Shown: one piece after another, positions 1-10,718 of the stretch
Numbering within the stretch: the first letter of the stretch is position 1
How the letters are laid out: each line of letters starts with the position of its first letter
DNA from: Natranaerobius trueperi
GTDB taxonomy: Bacteria > Bacillota > Natranaerobiia > Natranaerobiales > Natranaerobiaceae
Reading direction: 5' to 3'
Assembly (NCBI RefSeq): GCF_002216005.1
Contig: NZ_NIQC01000003.1
Span: forward strand, 1 to 64,000
Length of the DNA stretch: 64,000 bases
Program-made: the position numbers and the translations under genes
The notes under the pieces: generated by a model
Seen by the model: only the letters and a program-made list of their open reading frames with translations
Told to the model about the DNA's origin: nothing
The model's database searches: none

Positions 1-127
1 GATATGATGACATATCCAAAAGATACGAGGCATTGCACTCAAACCATTGAACCGCCAAGTACCGGACGGTATGCTTGGTGGTGTGAGAGGTCGGTAGATA
101 AATTAATTATCTACCTCCTACTCGATT
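1..127 (+). mobile_element. Group II intron, 3' end (domains V and VI)
   Basis: This is the 3' terminus of a bacterial group II intron whose body lies upstream of the window. Domain V is visible: 51-59 pairs with 74-82, an inner stem 60-63 pairs with 68-71, the tetraloop is 64-67, and the typical two-base bulge is at 72-73. Domain VI follows as a 9-bp hairpin (93-101 with 107-115), then a 3' tail CCTACTCGAT ending near 126, typical of bacterial intron ends. An open frame from base 3 to a TGA at 48-50 may be the last 15 codons of the intron reverse transcriptase; this is a guess from position. The intron ends about 16 bases before the ribosome binding site of the next gene, so it appears to interrupt a transport operon. 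Confidence 0.85.
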
Positions 128-155
128 TTCTTTCCCTTTTTTGGAGGAGATAAAT

Positions 156-1835
156 ATGAAAAATAATAAAACAATTAATTATAATATAAATGAAAATACT
201 GAGATAAGAGGAGAAAAAACAAATACCCCAAACAATTTTCTAAAACGAGAATGGTTTGAAATCTGGAAGGGAAATCCACCTGGACTTCCCCTTCTCATCT
301 TGGGTTTTAGTATTTCACTAGTTATGATAGTTCCGATTATTTATGTTATCTTGCAATCTATTTCAGCCGGAACAAGTAGCTGGATGCGCCTACTTGATGA
401 CAGGATACCGCAATTATTATGGAGTACTATTTCTCTTACTGTTGCTGTAACAGTCTGTGCTATACTAATTGGAGTATCTTTAGCCTGGATAGTTGTTCGG
501 ACAGATATACCAGGAAGAAAAATGTGGCAGTGGTTGTTAGCTCTTCCGTTAGTTATACCACCTTATGTAGGAGCAGTTACCTTTATTATTGTGTTCGGTC
601 CTAGTGGTTGGTTACAGGATTTTTGGTCAAATTCATCGCTAGTAACCAATTTAGTTGGTAATTATCCCTTTGATATTTATTCTTTTTGGGGTGTATTTTT
701 AGTACTCATCTTGTTCACTTACCCATATGTATTTTTAATTACAAGTGCTTCACTTTGTAAAATGAATCGTAGCTTCGAAGAAGTGGCTCGTGCTCAAGGT
801 ATGGGTACTTTTGAGATTTTTAGGAAAGTAAATTTACCAATGTTAAGACCCGCTATTGGTGCAGGTGGTATTTTGGTTTCACTTTATGTACTTTCTGACT
901 TTGGGGCTATAGCTATGCTTAGATATGTTACTTTTACTGCTGCTATATACTTTCAAAGAGCTGGGTTTGATACGGCTTCAGCTTCAGTATTAAGTTTAGT
1001 GCTTATATTAATAACTGTAATTATACTCTGGTTTGAATCTCGTACTAGAAGAAAAAATAAATTTTATCAAACTTCTAACAGTTTTAAAAAACCTAGTATT
1101 TTAGAATTAGGCAAGTGGAAACTTGTAGCTTTTCTGTATGTAAGCTTAATTCTTCTATTTTCTGTTGTGATACCTGTTACTGTCTTAATTTATTGGTCAA
1201 ATATTGGTATCCAAATGGGAGCTTTAGATTCAGATTTCTTTGGTTATGCTTTTAATAGTTTGTTAGTTTCTAGTATTGCAGCTATAATTTGTATGTTATT
1301 TACTATGCCGATAATATATTTGAAGTCTAGATATCCTTCAAAAATTTCTAGTATTATTGATAAATTTAGTTATGCCGGGTATGCACTACCAGGAGTAATA
1401 GTAGCTTTGGGTTTTGTCTTTATATTTAATAACCACCTTCCATGGATTTATGGAACTTTTTATATGATAGCTTTAGCTTTAGTTGTACGGTTTTTACCTC
1501 AGGCGTTACAGGCTGGAGAAGCATCTTTGGGTTTGATATCACCTAAAATTGATGAGGCTGCACGTAGTTTAGGATATCCGCCATGGAAGGTTATGTTTAA
1601 AGTTATCCTTCCGAATATGTTACCAGGAATTCTATCTGGTGGTGCTTTGGTTTTTGTTAGTTCAATTAAAGAACTGCCTGCAAGCCTTATGTTAAGACCA
1701 GCAGGATTTGACACTTTAGCAGTAAGAGTTTACTACGAAGCTCACGAAGGAATTTATCACTTAGCAGCACCAGGGGCGTTAATAATTATTTTGGTTTCAA
1801 TTATACCTTTAAAGTATATGTTAACTAAATATTAG
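156..1835 (+). CDS. fbpB: Iron(III)-type ABC transporter permease (FbpB-like, fused two-domain)
   Basis: The product is a 559-residue membrane protein with about twelve hydrophobic segments in two homologous halves. Each half carries the EAA loop that docks the ATPase: EVARAQGMG near residue 212 and EAARSLGYPP near residue 470. The duplicated architecture is that of FbpB/CysW-like permeases for Fe3+, and related thiamine or phosphonate importers share it, so the substrate is inferred. The ATG at 156 is preferred because GGAGGA ends eight bases before it; an in-frame TTG at 141 lies in front of that site. The ATPase follows after 12 bases. The substrate-binding protein is not in the window and would be expected upstream, beyond the group II intron. 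Confidence 0.85.
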   Translation: MKNNKTINYNINENTEIRGEKTNTPNNFLKREWFEIWKGNPPGLPLLILGFSISLVMIVPIIYVILQSISAGTSSWMRLLDDRIPQLLWSTISLTVAVTVCAILIGVSLAWIVVRTDIPGRKMWQWLLALPLVIPPYVGAVTFIIVFGPSGWLQDFWSNSSLVTNLVGNYPFDIYSFWGVFLVLILFTYPYVFLITSASLCKMNRSFEEVARAQGMGTFEIFRKVNLPMLRPAIGAGGILVSLYVLSDFGAIAMLRYVTFTAAIYFQRAGFDTASASVLSLVLILITVIILWFESRTRRKNKFYQTSNSFKKPSILELGKWKLVAFLYVSLILLFSVVIPVTVLIYWSNIGIQMGALDSDFFGYAFNSLLVSSIAAIICMLFTMPIIYLKSRYPSKISSIIDKFSYAGYALPGVIVALGFVFIFNNHLPWIYGTFYMIALALVVRFLPQALQAGEASLGLISPKIDEAARSLGYPPWKVMFKVILPNMLPGILSGGALVFVSSIKELPASLMLRPAGFDTLAVRVYYEAHEGIYHLAAPGALIIILVSIIPLKYMLTKY

Positions 1836-1847
1836 GAGGTGAGGAGT

Positions 1848-2903
1848 ATGAATACAATAGAGTTAAATGGAGTTAGTAAGACATATATTGGATCTAGAGA
1901 TCCGGCTGTGAATGATATTAATCTTACTGTTGAAAAAGGATCTATAATAACATTACTTGGACCTAGTGGTTGTGGAAAATCAACCACTCTTAGATTAATC
2001 GCAGGATTTGAGCGACCTGAAACAGGAAGGATAGCTTTAGAAGAAAAAATCGTAAGTGATAATAAAACATGGGTTCCTCCGGAAAAACGGGGAGTAGGAA
2101 TGGTCTTTCAAGATTATGCTCTTTTTCCTCACCTCAATGTTTTTGATAATATAGGCTTTGGCTATAAAGGAAAAGACCGAAAAAATAGAGTTATGGAAGT
2201 TCTAGATTTAGTTGGTTTGAAAGGATATGAAAAACGTTATCCACATGAATTGTCAGGTGGACAGCAACAAAGGGTAGCTCTAGCGAGGGCACTTGCACCT
2301 AAGCCAGTTGTGGTATTATTAGATGAACCCTTTAGTAATTTAGATGCTGATATGCGTACTAATATGCGTATTGAAGTTAAACGAATTATTAAAGAGGCAG
2401 GAGCAACTGCAGTTCTTGTTTCTCACGATCAGAAAGATGCACTAGCTATTTCAGATAGGATAGTAGTTATGAATGAAGGTATAGTTCAACAGTGCGGAAC
2501 ACCAAAAGAAATTTATCAATACCCGGAAAATAAGTTTGTCGCTAACTTTGTTGGTCAATCAAATATTTTAGAAGGTAAAATGGGAAAAGATGAACAGTCT
2601 GTAATAACTGATATAGGAGTAATACCATGTAATCACACTCATGGCTTTAAAGAAGGAGAAGAAGTATATATATCCATTAGGCCTGATAGTTTAGAGATGG
2701 ATAATACAGGTAAGATTGCAGGAATTATAAAAGAAACTATTTTTACAGGTGAATCTATTGATGCTATAGTTGAGGTAGAATTAAATGATGGATCTAAAAA
2801 GGATTTGTTAACTCATATTCACCCAGAAGAAGAAGTTAAAGAGGGCGATAAGGTTAGATTCAAAGTACTTCCTCATTTTGTTGCAGTTATTAGACATGAT
2901 TAA
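1848..2903 (+). CDS. fbpC: Iron(III)-type ABC transporter ATP-binding protein (FbpC-like)
   Basis: This 351-residue ATPase would power the permease encoded just upstream. It shows Walker A GPSGCGKST (residues 38-46), the Q-loop VFQDYALFPHL, the signature LSGGQQQR, Walker B VVLLDEP followed by the D-loop, and the switch His in VSHDQKDA. About 110 residues after the ATPase core resemble a TOBE-type regulatory domain, the arrangement of the FbpC/PotA/MalK group. The ATG at 1848 has AGGAGGTGAGG just in front; an in-frame GTG at 1839 lies inside that site. The permease pairing favours Fe3+ transport, but thiamine or 2-aminoethylphosphonate transporters have the same make-up. A strong terminator follows. 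Confidence 0.88.
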   Translation: MNTIELNGVSKTYIGSRDPAVNDINLTVEKGSIITLLGPSGCGKSTTLRLIAGFERPETGRIALEEKIVSDNKTWVPPEKRGVGMVFQDYALFPHLNVFDNIGFGYKGKDRKNRVMEVLDLVGLKGYEKRYPHELSGGQQQRVALARALAPKPVVVLLDEPFSNLDADMRTNMRIEVKRIIKEAGATAVLVSHDQKDALAISDRIVVMNEGIVQQCGTPKEIYQYPENKFVANFVGQSNILEGKMGKDEQSVITDIGVIPCNHTHGFKEGEEVYISIRPDSLEMDNTGKIAGIIKETIFTGESIDAIVEVELNDGSKKDLLTHIHPEEEVKEGDKVRFKVLPHFVAVIRHD

Positions 2904-2916
2904 TAATTTAAATTTT

Positions 2917-2950
2917 AAAGGATGGCTAAAAAGTCATCCTTTTTATTATT
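2917..2950 (+). terminator. Rho-independent terminator of the ABC operon
   Basis: An 11-bp stem (2917-2927 with 2932-2942, one G-U pair) with an AAAA loop runs into a T-rich tract. It lies 14 bases after the ATPase stop codon. Confidence 0.85.
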
Positions 2951-2976
2951 GATAATTCCACAAGTAAAAAGTCAGT

Positions 2977-3122
2977 TGTGAACAGTATGTGAATAAAAAT
3001 TGTGAATAATGTGGATAACCCTGTGGAAAACCCTGTGTTTTTTGTGGATTAACATGGGGAAAATTAAATTACTTGTTAATAATTAAAAAATTTAATAATT
3101 CTTTAAATTAAATTGTGGATAA
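2977..3122 (+). other. DnaA-box cluster with adjacent AT-rich tract (oriC-like or DnaA-titration-like)
   Basis: The DnaA box TTATCCACA appears as its complement TGTGGATAA perfectly at 3010-3018 and 3114-3122. One-mismatch copies stand at 2988-2996 and 3001-3009 (TGTGAATAA), 3022-3030 (TGTGGAAAA) and 3043-3051 (TGTGGATTA). A weaker copy is at 2977. All point the same way. Between 3060 and 3113 the DNA is almost pure A/T, like a duplex-unwinding element. The cluster lies between two converging genes and their terminators, so it is not an obvious promoter region. Known analogues are oriC and the DnaA-box clusters that titrate DnaA. No dnaA or dnaN is nearby, which argues against this being the primary origin. 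Confidence 0.7.
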
Positions 3123-3153
3123 AAAAAGACCCCATGTTATAGGTGGGGTCTTT
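3121..3153 (-). terminator. Terminator of pyrG
   Basis: A 10-bp perfect stem (3125-3134 with 3144-3153) is followed on the minus strand by a run of T (complement of 3121-3127). It lies four bases beyond the pyrG stop codon. The T-run overlaps the last DnaA box. Confidence 0.85.
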
Positions 3154-3157
3154 CAAG

Positions 3158-5233
<2,076 letters not shown>

Positions 5234-5260
5234 AAATTCCAAGACGACTTCTTGGAATTT
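5234..5260 (-). terminator. Hairpin downstream of the sigma-54-type activator
   Basis: A perfect 10-bp inverted repeat (5234-5243 with 5251-5260) with a 7-base loop lies 27 bases past the stop codon of the minus-strand activator. A short T-rich stretch follows on that strand. It is probably a weak intrinsic terminator. Confidence 0.55.
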
Positions 5261-5286
5261 GTGCTACCACACACATATGAATACTA

Positions 5287-6759
5287 TTAGGATTTGAAAC
5301 CATAATTTTTCATTTTGTATTGAAGGGTTTGACGCGGGATTTGTAATAATTGAGCTGCCCAGCTAATATTACCACCAGAACTATTAAGCGCTTTTTCTAT
5401 TAACTGTTTTTCTACACTTTGAATAGCGTCTCTTAAAGGTTGTATTTTAAGGTCATCCTCTAAATTCTCGGTTGTATGTGCTCCAAGCTCTTGTAAGTGT
5501 GGAGGTAAATCTTTAAGTTGAACTGTTTTATCAGTAGCTAATGTGACAGCCCCTTCAATGACATATTCAAGTTCTCTAACATTTCCAGGCCAATTATGTT
5601 TTTTAAATAATTCTAAAACAGAAGTATCAAAATTTTTGGCTGGTGAATTAAGTTTTTTCTTGTATTTATCCAAAAAATAGCGTGCTAGAATAGGAATATC
5701 TTCTTTTCTTTCAGCAAGTGAAGGAATTTTCAAAGAAATTGCATTTAAACGATAATATAAATCTTTTCTTAATAAGTTATCTCTTAAAGCATCTGGTGGA
5801 TGTTGATCCATTGCTGCAAAGACCTTGACATTAACAGGTCGAATTTCTGTATCACCTATTCTTCTAACCCCACCTTCTTCTAAAGCTTGTAAAAGTTTTG
5901 TTTGAGTTTCATAGGAAAGTGAAGTGATTTCATCTAAAAATAGTGTTCCACCATCAGCTAATTCGAATAACCCTGGTTTATTTTCTGCACTTAGAGCAGT
6001 TCCCGAAACAGTACCAAAAAGAACATTATCTAATAAATTTCCTGGTAAAGCTGCACAGTTTTGAGATAAGAAGGGGCCATCTTTTCGTATTGCTTCGTTA
6101 TGCATAGCCTGGACTAATAATTCTTTGCCTGTGCCACTATCTCCATAAACTAATATAGGTGAATCTGTATGACTGACTCTTTTAGCAAGTTTGACTAATT
6201 GCTCCATTTTTTCGCTTTCATAAATTATGTTGCTGAAAGTGTGTTGGGTTCCTGGATTAGTTTCTACCTGATGCCTGGTATTTCTTTCATACGTTTGTTC
6301 TGATGATTGTATTTTGTAAAGTTCTTGTTGTAAAAGATTAACTTTTTCAGATAATTCTTTAACATGTGTAATATCTTTCGAAATTTCTAATGCTCCTACT
6401 ACTTTGTCATTTTCAAATAATGGCAAAGTTGAATTAATAGTTGTTATTTTTTCTCCTTTAAAATTAGTAAAAGTTTGATGTTGATTAAGAATTGGTTCAT
6501 GTGATTTTAAAACTTTTAGAAGTGTACTAGTGTCTTCAGTTAAGTTAGGGAATACATCAAATAAGTGTCTGTGTAACACCTCTTCAGGTAATAAATTATC
6601 GAGACGAGAGGCAGCTTGATTATAAAAAACTGTGTATCCTTTTTGATCTATAATATGGATACCCTCATCAACTGTACTTAAAACAGCTTGCATACTTTCA
6701 AATAGATCTATATTTCTTAATGATGACTCAGAAATATCCTTTTTAAAATCGTTATCCAT
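5287..6759 (-). CDS. PAS / AAA+ / Fis-HTH transcriptional regulator of the sigma-54 activator family, RocR-like
   Basis: The 490-residue protein has an N-terminal PAS domain (about 20-130), a short coiled linker, a sigma-54 activator AAA+ domain (about 180-410) and a C-terminal Fis-type HTH (about 455-490) ending in PRQTLQYKMK, as in RocR. Walker A is GDSGTGKE (206-213) and Walker B is GGTLFLDEI. The loop that normally reads GAFTGA and touches sigma-54 reads GTALSA (253-258); the DNA was re-read and confirms it. It may therefore fail to remodel sigma-54 or act on another holoenzyme, as TyrR does. The ATG at 6759 follows GGAAGGAGGG; an upstream GTG-less extension to 6816 lies before that site. 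No target operon is adjacent, so the regulon is unknown. Confidence 0.85.
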   Translation of the reverse strand: MDNDFKKDISESSLRNIDLFESMQAVLSTVDEGIHIIDQKGYTVFYNQAASRLDNLLPEEVLHRHLFDVFPNLTEDTSTLLKVLKSHEPILNQHQTFTNFKGEKITTINSTLPLFENDKVVGALEISKDITHVKELSEKVNLLQQELYKIQSSEQTYERNTRHQVETNPGTQHTFSNIIYESEKMEQLVKLAKRVSHTDSPILVYGDSGTGKELLVQAMHNEAIRKDGPFLSQNCAALPGNLLDNVLFGTVSGTALSAENKPGLFELADGGTLFLDEITSLSYETQTKLLQALEEGGVRRIGDTEIRPVNVKVFAAMDQHPPDALRDNLLRKDLYYRLNAISLKIPSLAERKEDIPILARYFLDKYKKKLNSPAKNFDTSVLELFKKHNWPGNVRELEYVIEGAVTLATDKTVQLKDLPPHLQELGAHTTENLEDDLKIQPLRDAIQSVEKQLIEKALNSSGGNISWAAQLLQIPRQTLQYKMKNYGFKS

Positions 6760-7021
6760 CACATTCCCTCCTTCCGAGGTATATATTTCTTGCCAACTAT
6801 TCGGCAGTTTTTTCAAATAAAAAAGACACCTTCTTATTTATTGTCTTAAAGGATATCATTTTAGGTTATTAATATCAAATTAATTAAAAAGGTGTTATAG
6901 AGAATTAAAGTGATCGTTTTTGTACCATACTAAATGTAGCTACATTTTTTAATGAATATTAACTAGTAGAAGTGGTTATAAAAGAGTGTTAGAGATATTA
7001 TAAAAAAGTGAGGTAATAAAA

Positions 7022-9124
7022 TTGAGCCGTTCAAGAAGGCCCTTGCCACCCAAAAGAAAAAGAAGAGAATCGTTGATTAGAAGAATTTTTTCACCTAGAC
7101 GCTGGTTTCGTGTGTTCTTTTTGACGGCTGTGATATTATTTTTCGCAGTAATAGTATTGGTCCCCTTTGTTGTAGGAGCTTTAGAGGATACACCTCCTCC
7201 AGGATTTAATAGTGCTAGTATATTATTAGATAGAGAAGGTGAAGAATTTCACTATTTCTATGATGACTACCGATTATATACTCCATTAGAAGAAATGCCA
7301 GAAGAATTGATAAAAGGAATGATCGCCATTGAGGACCGTAGGTTTAGAGAGCATAATGGAATTGATATACGAGGAATTGGTAGAGCTGCAATTAGAAATC
7401 TTCGGGCAAGAGATATATTAGAAGGTGGTAGTACTATTACCCAGCAAGTAGCCAAGAACTACTATTTAGATCATTCCCGAACTATTGATAGAAAGATTCG
7501 TGAAATGTTTCTAACTCTTCACCTAGAAAGGACATTAAGCAAAAAAGAAATAATGGAACAATATTTAAATGGAATATATTTTGGTCATGGAGTTTATGGT
7601 ATAGAGACTGCTAGTAGATATTATTTTAATAAAAATGTTAATGATTTAGAAATAGAAGAAATTGCTCTTTTGATTGGTTTACCACGAGGTCCTAATCTTT
7701 ATTCACCACTTAGAAATCCAGATAATGCTTATGATAGAAGAAATGCAGTATTAAGCGAAATGGCTAGTGAAGAGGTGATAACAGAAGAAAAAGCTCAAAT
7801 TGCTCAAGATGCAGAAATTGATATAGAAAAAACTCAAGGCCCTTTAAGAGAAGCTCCGTATTTTGCAGAAGAAGTCAGAAAAAGATTAAGACAAAAACTT
7901 CCACAAGAATATCATGAACAGATAAATCAAGGCGGTTTAAGAGTTTATACGAGTTTAGATCAAAATATGCAAATAAATGCACAAACAATTCTTGATGAAG
8001 AGTTAGTTGTTACAAGAGGTGAGGGAGAAGATGAAATTCGTCAACCCCAGGGTGCTATTGTAGCATTAGATCCTAACACGGGTTATATTAGTACCTTAGT
8101 TGGGGGCAGAGACTATCATGAGACCCAACTTAATCGTGCAAATCCTGGTGTCCCAAGAAGACATGCTGGTTCAGTTTTTAAAGCTTATACATATATGGCA
8201 GCTTTAAGTGAAAGAGAGATAAGTGCTGCATCTGTTGTGACGTGTGAACAGACAGAATTCCCTCCAGAGCCTGGTCGTGACGAACCTTATATACCGTCAG
8301 ATTATGGGGGTACGTATCATAATGAAGATCTCACTATCCGTAGAGCTATAAGAGAATCTTGTAATGTGACTGCTATTAAAGTACATGACATGATAGGTAG
8401 AACACCTAGTGTAAAGATGGCTGAAGAGCTGGGGATAGAAAGATCTGTTTCTCCTTGGGTCGCATTTCCAATGGGACAAATTGGTGTTAGGCCGTTAGAG
8501 GTTACTTCCTCCTATGCTCCTTTTGCTAATGGAGGGATTTCTGTTGAGCCAAGTATGATAAAACGTGTTGAAGACTCATCAGGAAGAGTCATTTATGATG
8601 AAGATCCTGAAAAGTCAGTTGTCTTATCGGAACAAGAAGCTTATCTAATGACTGATTTATTAAGAGACGTTTTAGGTCAAAATGGAACAGCTTCAAATAT
8701 ACAAGTAAACTTTGATGCTGCAGGAAAAACAGGTACTTCTCAAGGACATAAAGACGCAGTCTTTGTAGGCTATACTCCAGACTTAGTTGTAAGCGTTTTT
8801 ATAACTGATGATGAAAATCAGGAAGCTTTACCAGGAACAGGTGGTTCACTAGCAGCACCTTTATGGGAGAGTTTTATGAATTCGATCCAAGGAGAACTAG
8901 ATTTAGGTGAATTTACAAGACCTGATGGTCTAATAATAGAAGAAATTTGTGAAGAGTCCGGACAACTTGTAACTCCTAGTTGTCCAAATGAAACTGTAAT
9001 AGAAGAAAACTTTTTACCTAATACAGTACCAGAAAAAACGTGTGAAGTTCATGAAGAATATGAGTATCCCGATGACGACGATGAAGATGACGACTTTGAT
9101 TGGCCATGGTGGCCGTTTAATTAA
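7022..9124 (+). CDS. Class A penicillin-binding protein (PBP1A-type, bifunctional)
   Basis: This 700-residue enzyme polymerises glycan and cross-links peptides of the cell wall. A basic N-terminus is followed by one membrane anchor (about 31-53). The glycosyltransferase domain has the catalytic region IAIEDRRF (Glu104), GGSTITQQ and YLNGIYFGHGVYG. The transpeptidase domain has the SxxK serine in GSVFK (about 384), SCN (about 446) and KTGTS (about 569). The C-terminus ends in an unusual acidic then aromatic tail, DDDDEDDDFDWPWWPFN. The start is a TTG preceded by GTGAGGT. It is transcribed away from the regulator upstream. Confidence 0.95.
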   Translation: MSRSRRPLPPKRKRRESLIRRIFSPRRWFRVFFLTAVILFFAVIVLVPFVVGALEDTPPPGFNSASILLDREGEEFHYFYDDYRLYTPLEEMPEELIKGMIAIEDRRFREHNGIDIRGIGRAAIRNLRARDILEGGSTITQQVAKNYYLDHSRTIDRKIREMFLTLHLERTLSKKEIMEQYLNGIYFGHGVYGIETASRYYFNKNVNDLEIEEIALLIGLPRGPNLYSPLRNPDNAYDRRNAVLSEMASEEVITEEKAQIAQDAEIDIEKTQGPLREAPYFAEEVRKRLRQKLPQEYHEQINQGGLRVYTSLDQNMQINAQTILDEELVVTRGEGEDEIRQPQGAIVALDPNTGYISTLVGGRDYHETQLNRANPGVPRRHAGSVFKAYTYMAALSEREISAASVVTCEQTEFPPEPGRDEPYIPSDYGGTYHNEDLTIRRAIRESCNVTAIKVHDMIGRTPSVKMAEELGIERSVSPWVAFPMGQIGVRPLEVTSSYAPFANGGISVEPSMIKRVEDSSGRVIYDEDPEKSVVLSEQEAYLMTDLLRDVLGQNGTASNIQVNFDAAGKTGTSQGHKDAVFVGYTPDLVVSVFITDDENQEALPGTGGSLAAPLWESFMNSIQGELDLGEFTRPDGLIIEEICEESGQLVTPSCPNETVIEENFLPNTVPEKTCEVHEEYEYPDDDDEDDDFDWPWWPFN

Positions 9125-9470
9125 GCTTTATGAAAAAGTTTACTAAAAAAGGGACTAGAATAGAAAGAATTGCTCCAATAAAAAAACAATTGGAATAAAA
9201 TGTTTCTCAGCTCCTTTAAAAATAATTGTATCGTTATATCCATAGTTGTCGCACCGCCTAGTGCAAGTGATGCGATTCCACCTAGATGCTTGGCTACAAA
9301 AGGTATACATATAATGGCAATCACTTCTCGGAAAACATTTATTAAAAAGGCCATAGCGCCTAAAAGTGGACTTTGAAGCTCAGATAATTATCACTTCAGA
9401 TAAACTATTATAACGAAACCCTGACGCTATGTCTGCAGCCTTCTAAAGACGTGAGCGCAATACTACTTAA
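9121..9470 (-). pseudogene. lysO: Degenerate lysO (YbjE/DUF340) lysine exporter, C-terminal remnant
   Basis: Reading the minus strand in shifting frames recovers the C-terminal third of a LysO-family exporter. The pieces are AADIASGF, NSLSEVIII, ELQSPLLGAMAFLINVFREV, then ALGGATTMD, KGAEKHFIPIV, and FIGAILSILVPFLV. These match in order the conserved GFGWYSLSG, SELYSPELGALAF, GGATSMDTTLP and LSLLVP blocks of the family. At least three frameshifts separate them, including one at a run of seven T near 9181. The N-terminal two thirds are missing. A 77-codon open stretch (9121-9354) is only the middle of this remnant and is not a functional gene. Confidence 0.75.
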
Positions 9471-9583
9471 TTCATTGAAGAGCTGTATTAGAGTAACCTA
9501 AGTAAAGACCAACACATAGAATTCAAGAATTAGGTTGTAAATTGGATTGTTAAGAGACTAAACATAAAACCGAGGAGTAAAGA

Positions 9584-10437
9584 ATTGACACTCCCACACG
9601 CATGAATGCGTGGGATTTTCGGGTAGCTATGCGTCCTCAATTCATTTCTGCTTTAGACAGCTCCCAAGCAAAGGGTATGCCAGTACCATTCCCATACCAG
9701 TGCATATAGCAGTATAGGCTGATCGACTTTTGCTTACGCTAATCCATCTATCACAGGTGCATGGATGGACTCGTATATTTTGGATCTACATATTCTACTG
9801 CTATACCTCTTAGTTTTGCTTTGTACTCAATAAGTTACACATACTTGGGCGATCCATTTATTTGATTTTTTTGTGATGCGAAGTGTCCCTAATAATAGAT
9901 TCTGTTGGTACTCTGTTAAAATAGCTTTTACTGCAATCCGTTTTGATTTACCATTGATACACTGAAAATTCAACCGTGTTTTCTTTTATCATATAGTTTT
10001 GGTTGTTCCATATGCAGACGGGCTTTTTTAAGACTGGTACTCTTTTTATCTTCTTAGATCTGCGGTAGACACTTTTGCTTCACGAATAGATTGATTTTTT
10101 ACTGCACTTGGCATAGATGCTTGAACATCTTTTGACGACGCTTTAATGCTTTTTCTTCTTGTACCATTTTAGATACCAAAGTATTGATAGATAGTTAATA
10201 TATTCTTTTGAAATATTGGTCAGATGTTTTTCTTGTTTTTTAGTTGGCACTAGTTTTATTTTTACTGCTTCTTTATTAGGTCACCCCCTTGTTTTTTGTT
10301 CTTCAACATACTTTTTGATTGTGTTACTTGTTATTCTTGTTTCAAATGATTTAATTGTATATGTTTTTTTTATGCTACCTGTATTTTATTAAAAAAATAG
10401 GCTTTCATCTCACGATTAAAAGCGTGGCTGAAAGCCC
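9584..10437 (-). mobile_element. tnpB: Decayed IS200/IS605-group element carrying a tnpB remnant (IS1341-like)
   Basis: Minus-strand translation in changing frames gives TnpB fragments in order: KIKLVPTKKQEKHL (N-terminal RuvC-like start), SKDVQASMPSAVKNQSIREAK, and YKAKLRGIAVEYVDPKYTS (the segment before the zinc finger). Many stops and shifts are present and the whole is about 850 bases, shorter than an intact element, so parts are deleted. The ends survive: a right-end hairpin at 9593-9614 (CCCA..CGCAT / ATGCG..TGGG) next to GACACTCCC, and a left-end hairpin at 10400-10436 (GGCTTTCA with TGAAAGCC). Such subterminal hairpins are the recognition structures of the TnpA of this family. No tnpA is present. 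Confidence 0.8.
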
Positions 10438-10665
10438 TAATACTGTAATAATTAAAGAACAACGGTAGATACAATGTAAAAATGCTACCAATAACGAATA
10501 TTATTTCGATATTTGTGAGCTCGGTTATAACTTTATCGGTATTATACTAGAGCCATTACTGTTAATAACAGTATCATACTTATGCTAAATAATTTTTATA
10601 TAAGAAGTTTTATAACAAGATGAGAGTATTTGCGAGACAATAAAAGCAATATTATTGACTACATT
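10438..10665. other. Intergenic stretch with a short palindrome
   Basis: No coding sequence was recognised. A near-perfect palindrome TACTGTTA-A-TAACAGTA spans 10557-10573 and could be an operator, though no linked regulator is visible. Confidence 0.3.
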
Positions 10666-10718
10666 ATAGCTCCCCCTCTATGAGTTACAATTAATTGTAA
10701 CCATAGAGGGGGAGCTAT
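10666..10718 (-). terminator. Long inverted repeat at the end of the TSUP gene pair
   Basis: Two 26-base arms (10666-10692 and 10693-10718) are complementary apart from one bulged A. The arm nearest the gene includes the stop codon of the downstream TSUP half. The structure has a GC-rich middle but no strong T-run on the minus strand, so termination is likely but not certain. Confidence 0.6.

Noticed and set aside
2977-3122. The DnaA-box cluster as the chromosomal oriC itself
   Set aside because: No dnaA, dnaN or rpmH lies nearby, and gene orientation does not switch in a lasting way here, so only an accessory role is proposed.
9121-9354. A 77-codon minus-strand open frame that could be called a membrane protein
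   Set aside because: It is the central piece of the lysO pseudogene; both flanks continue in other frames.
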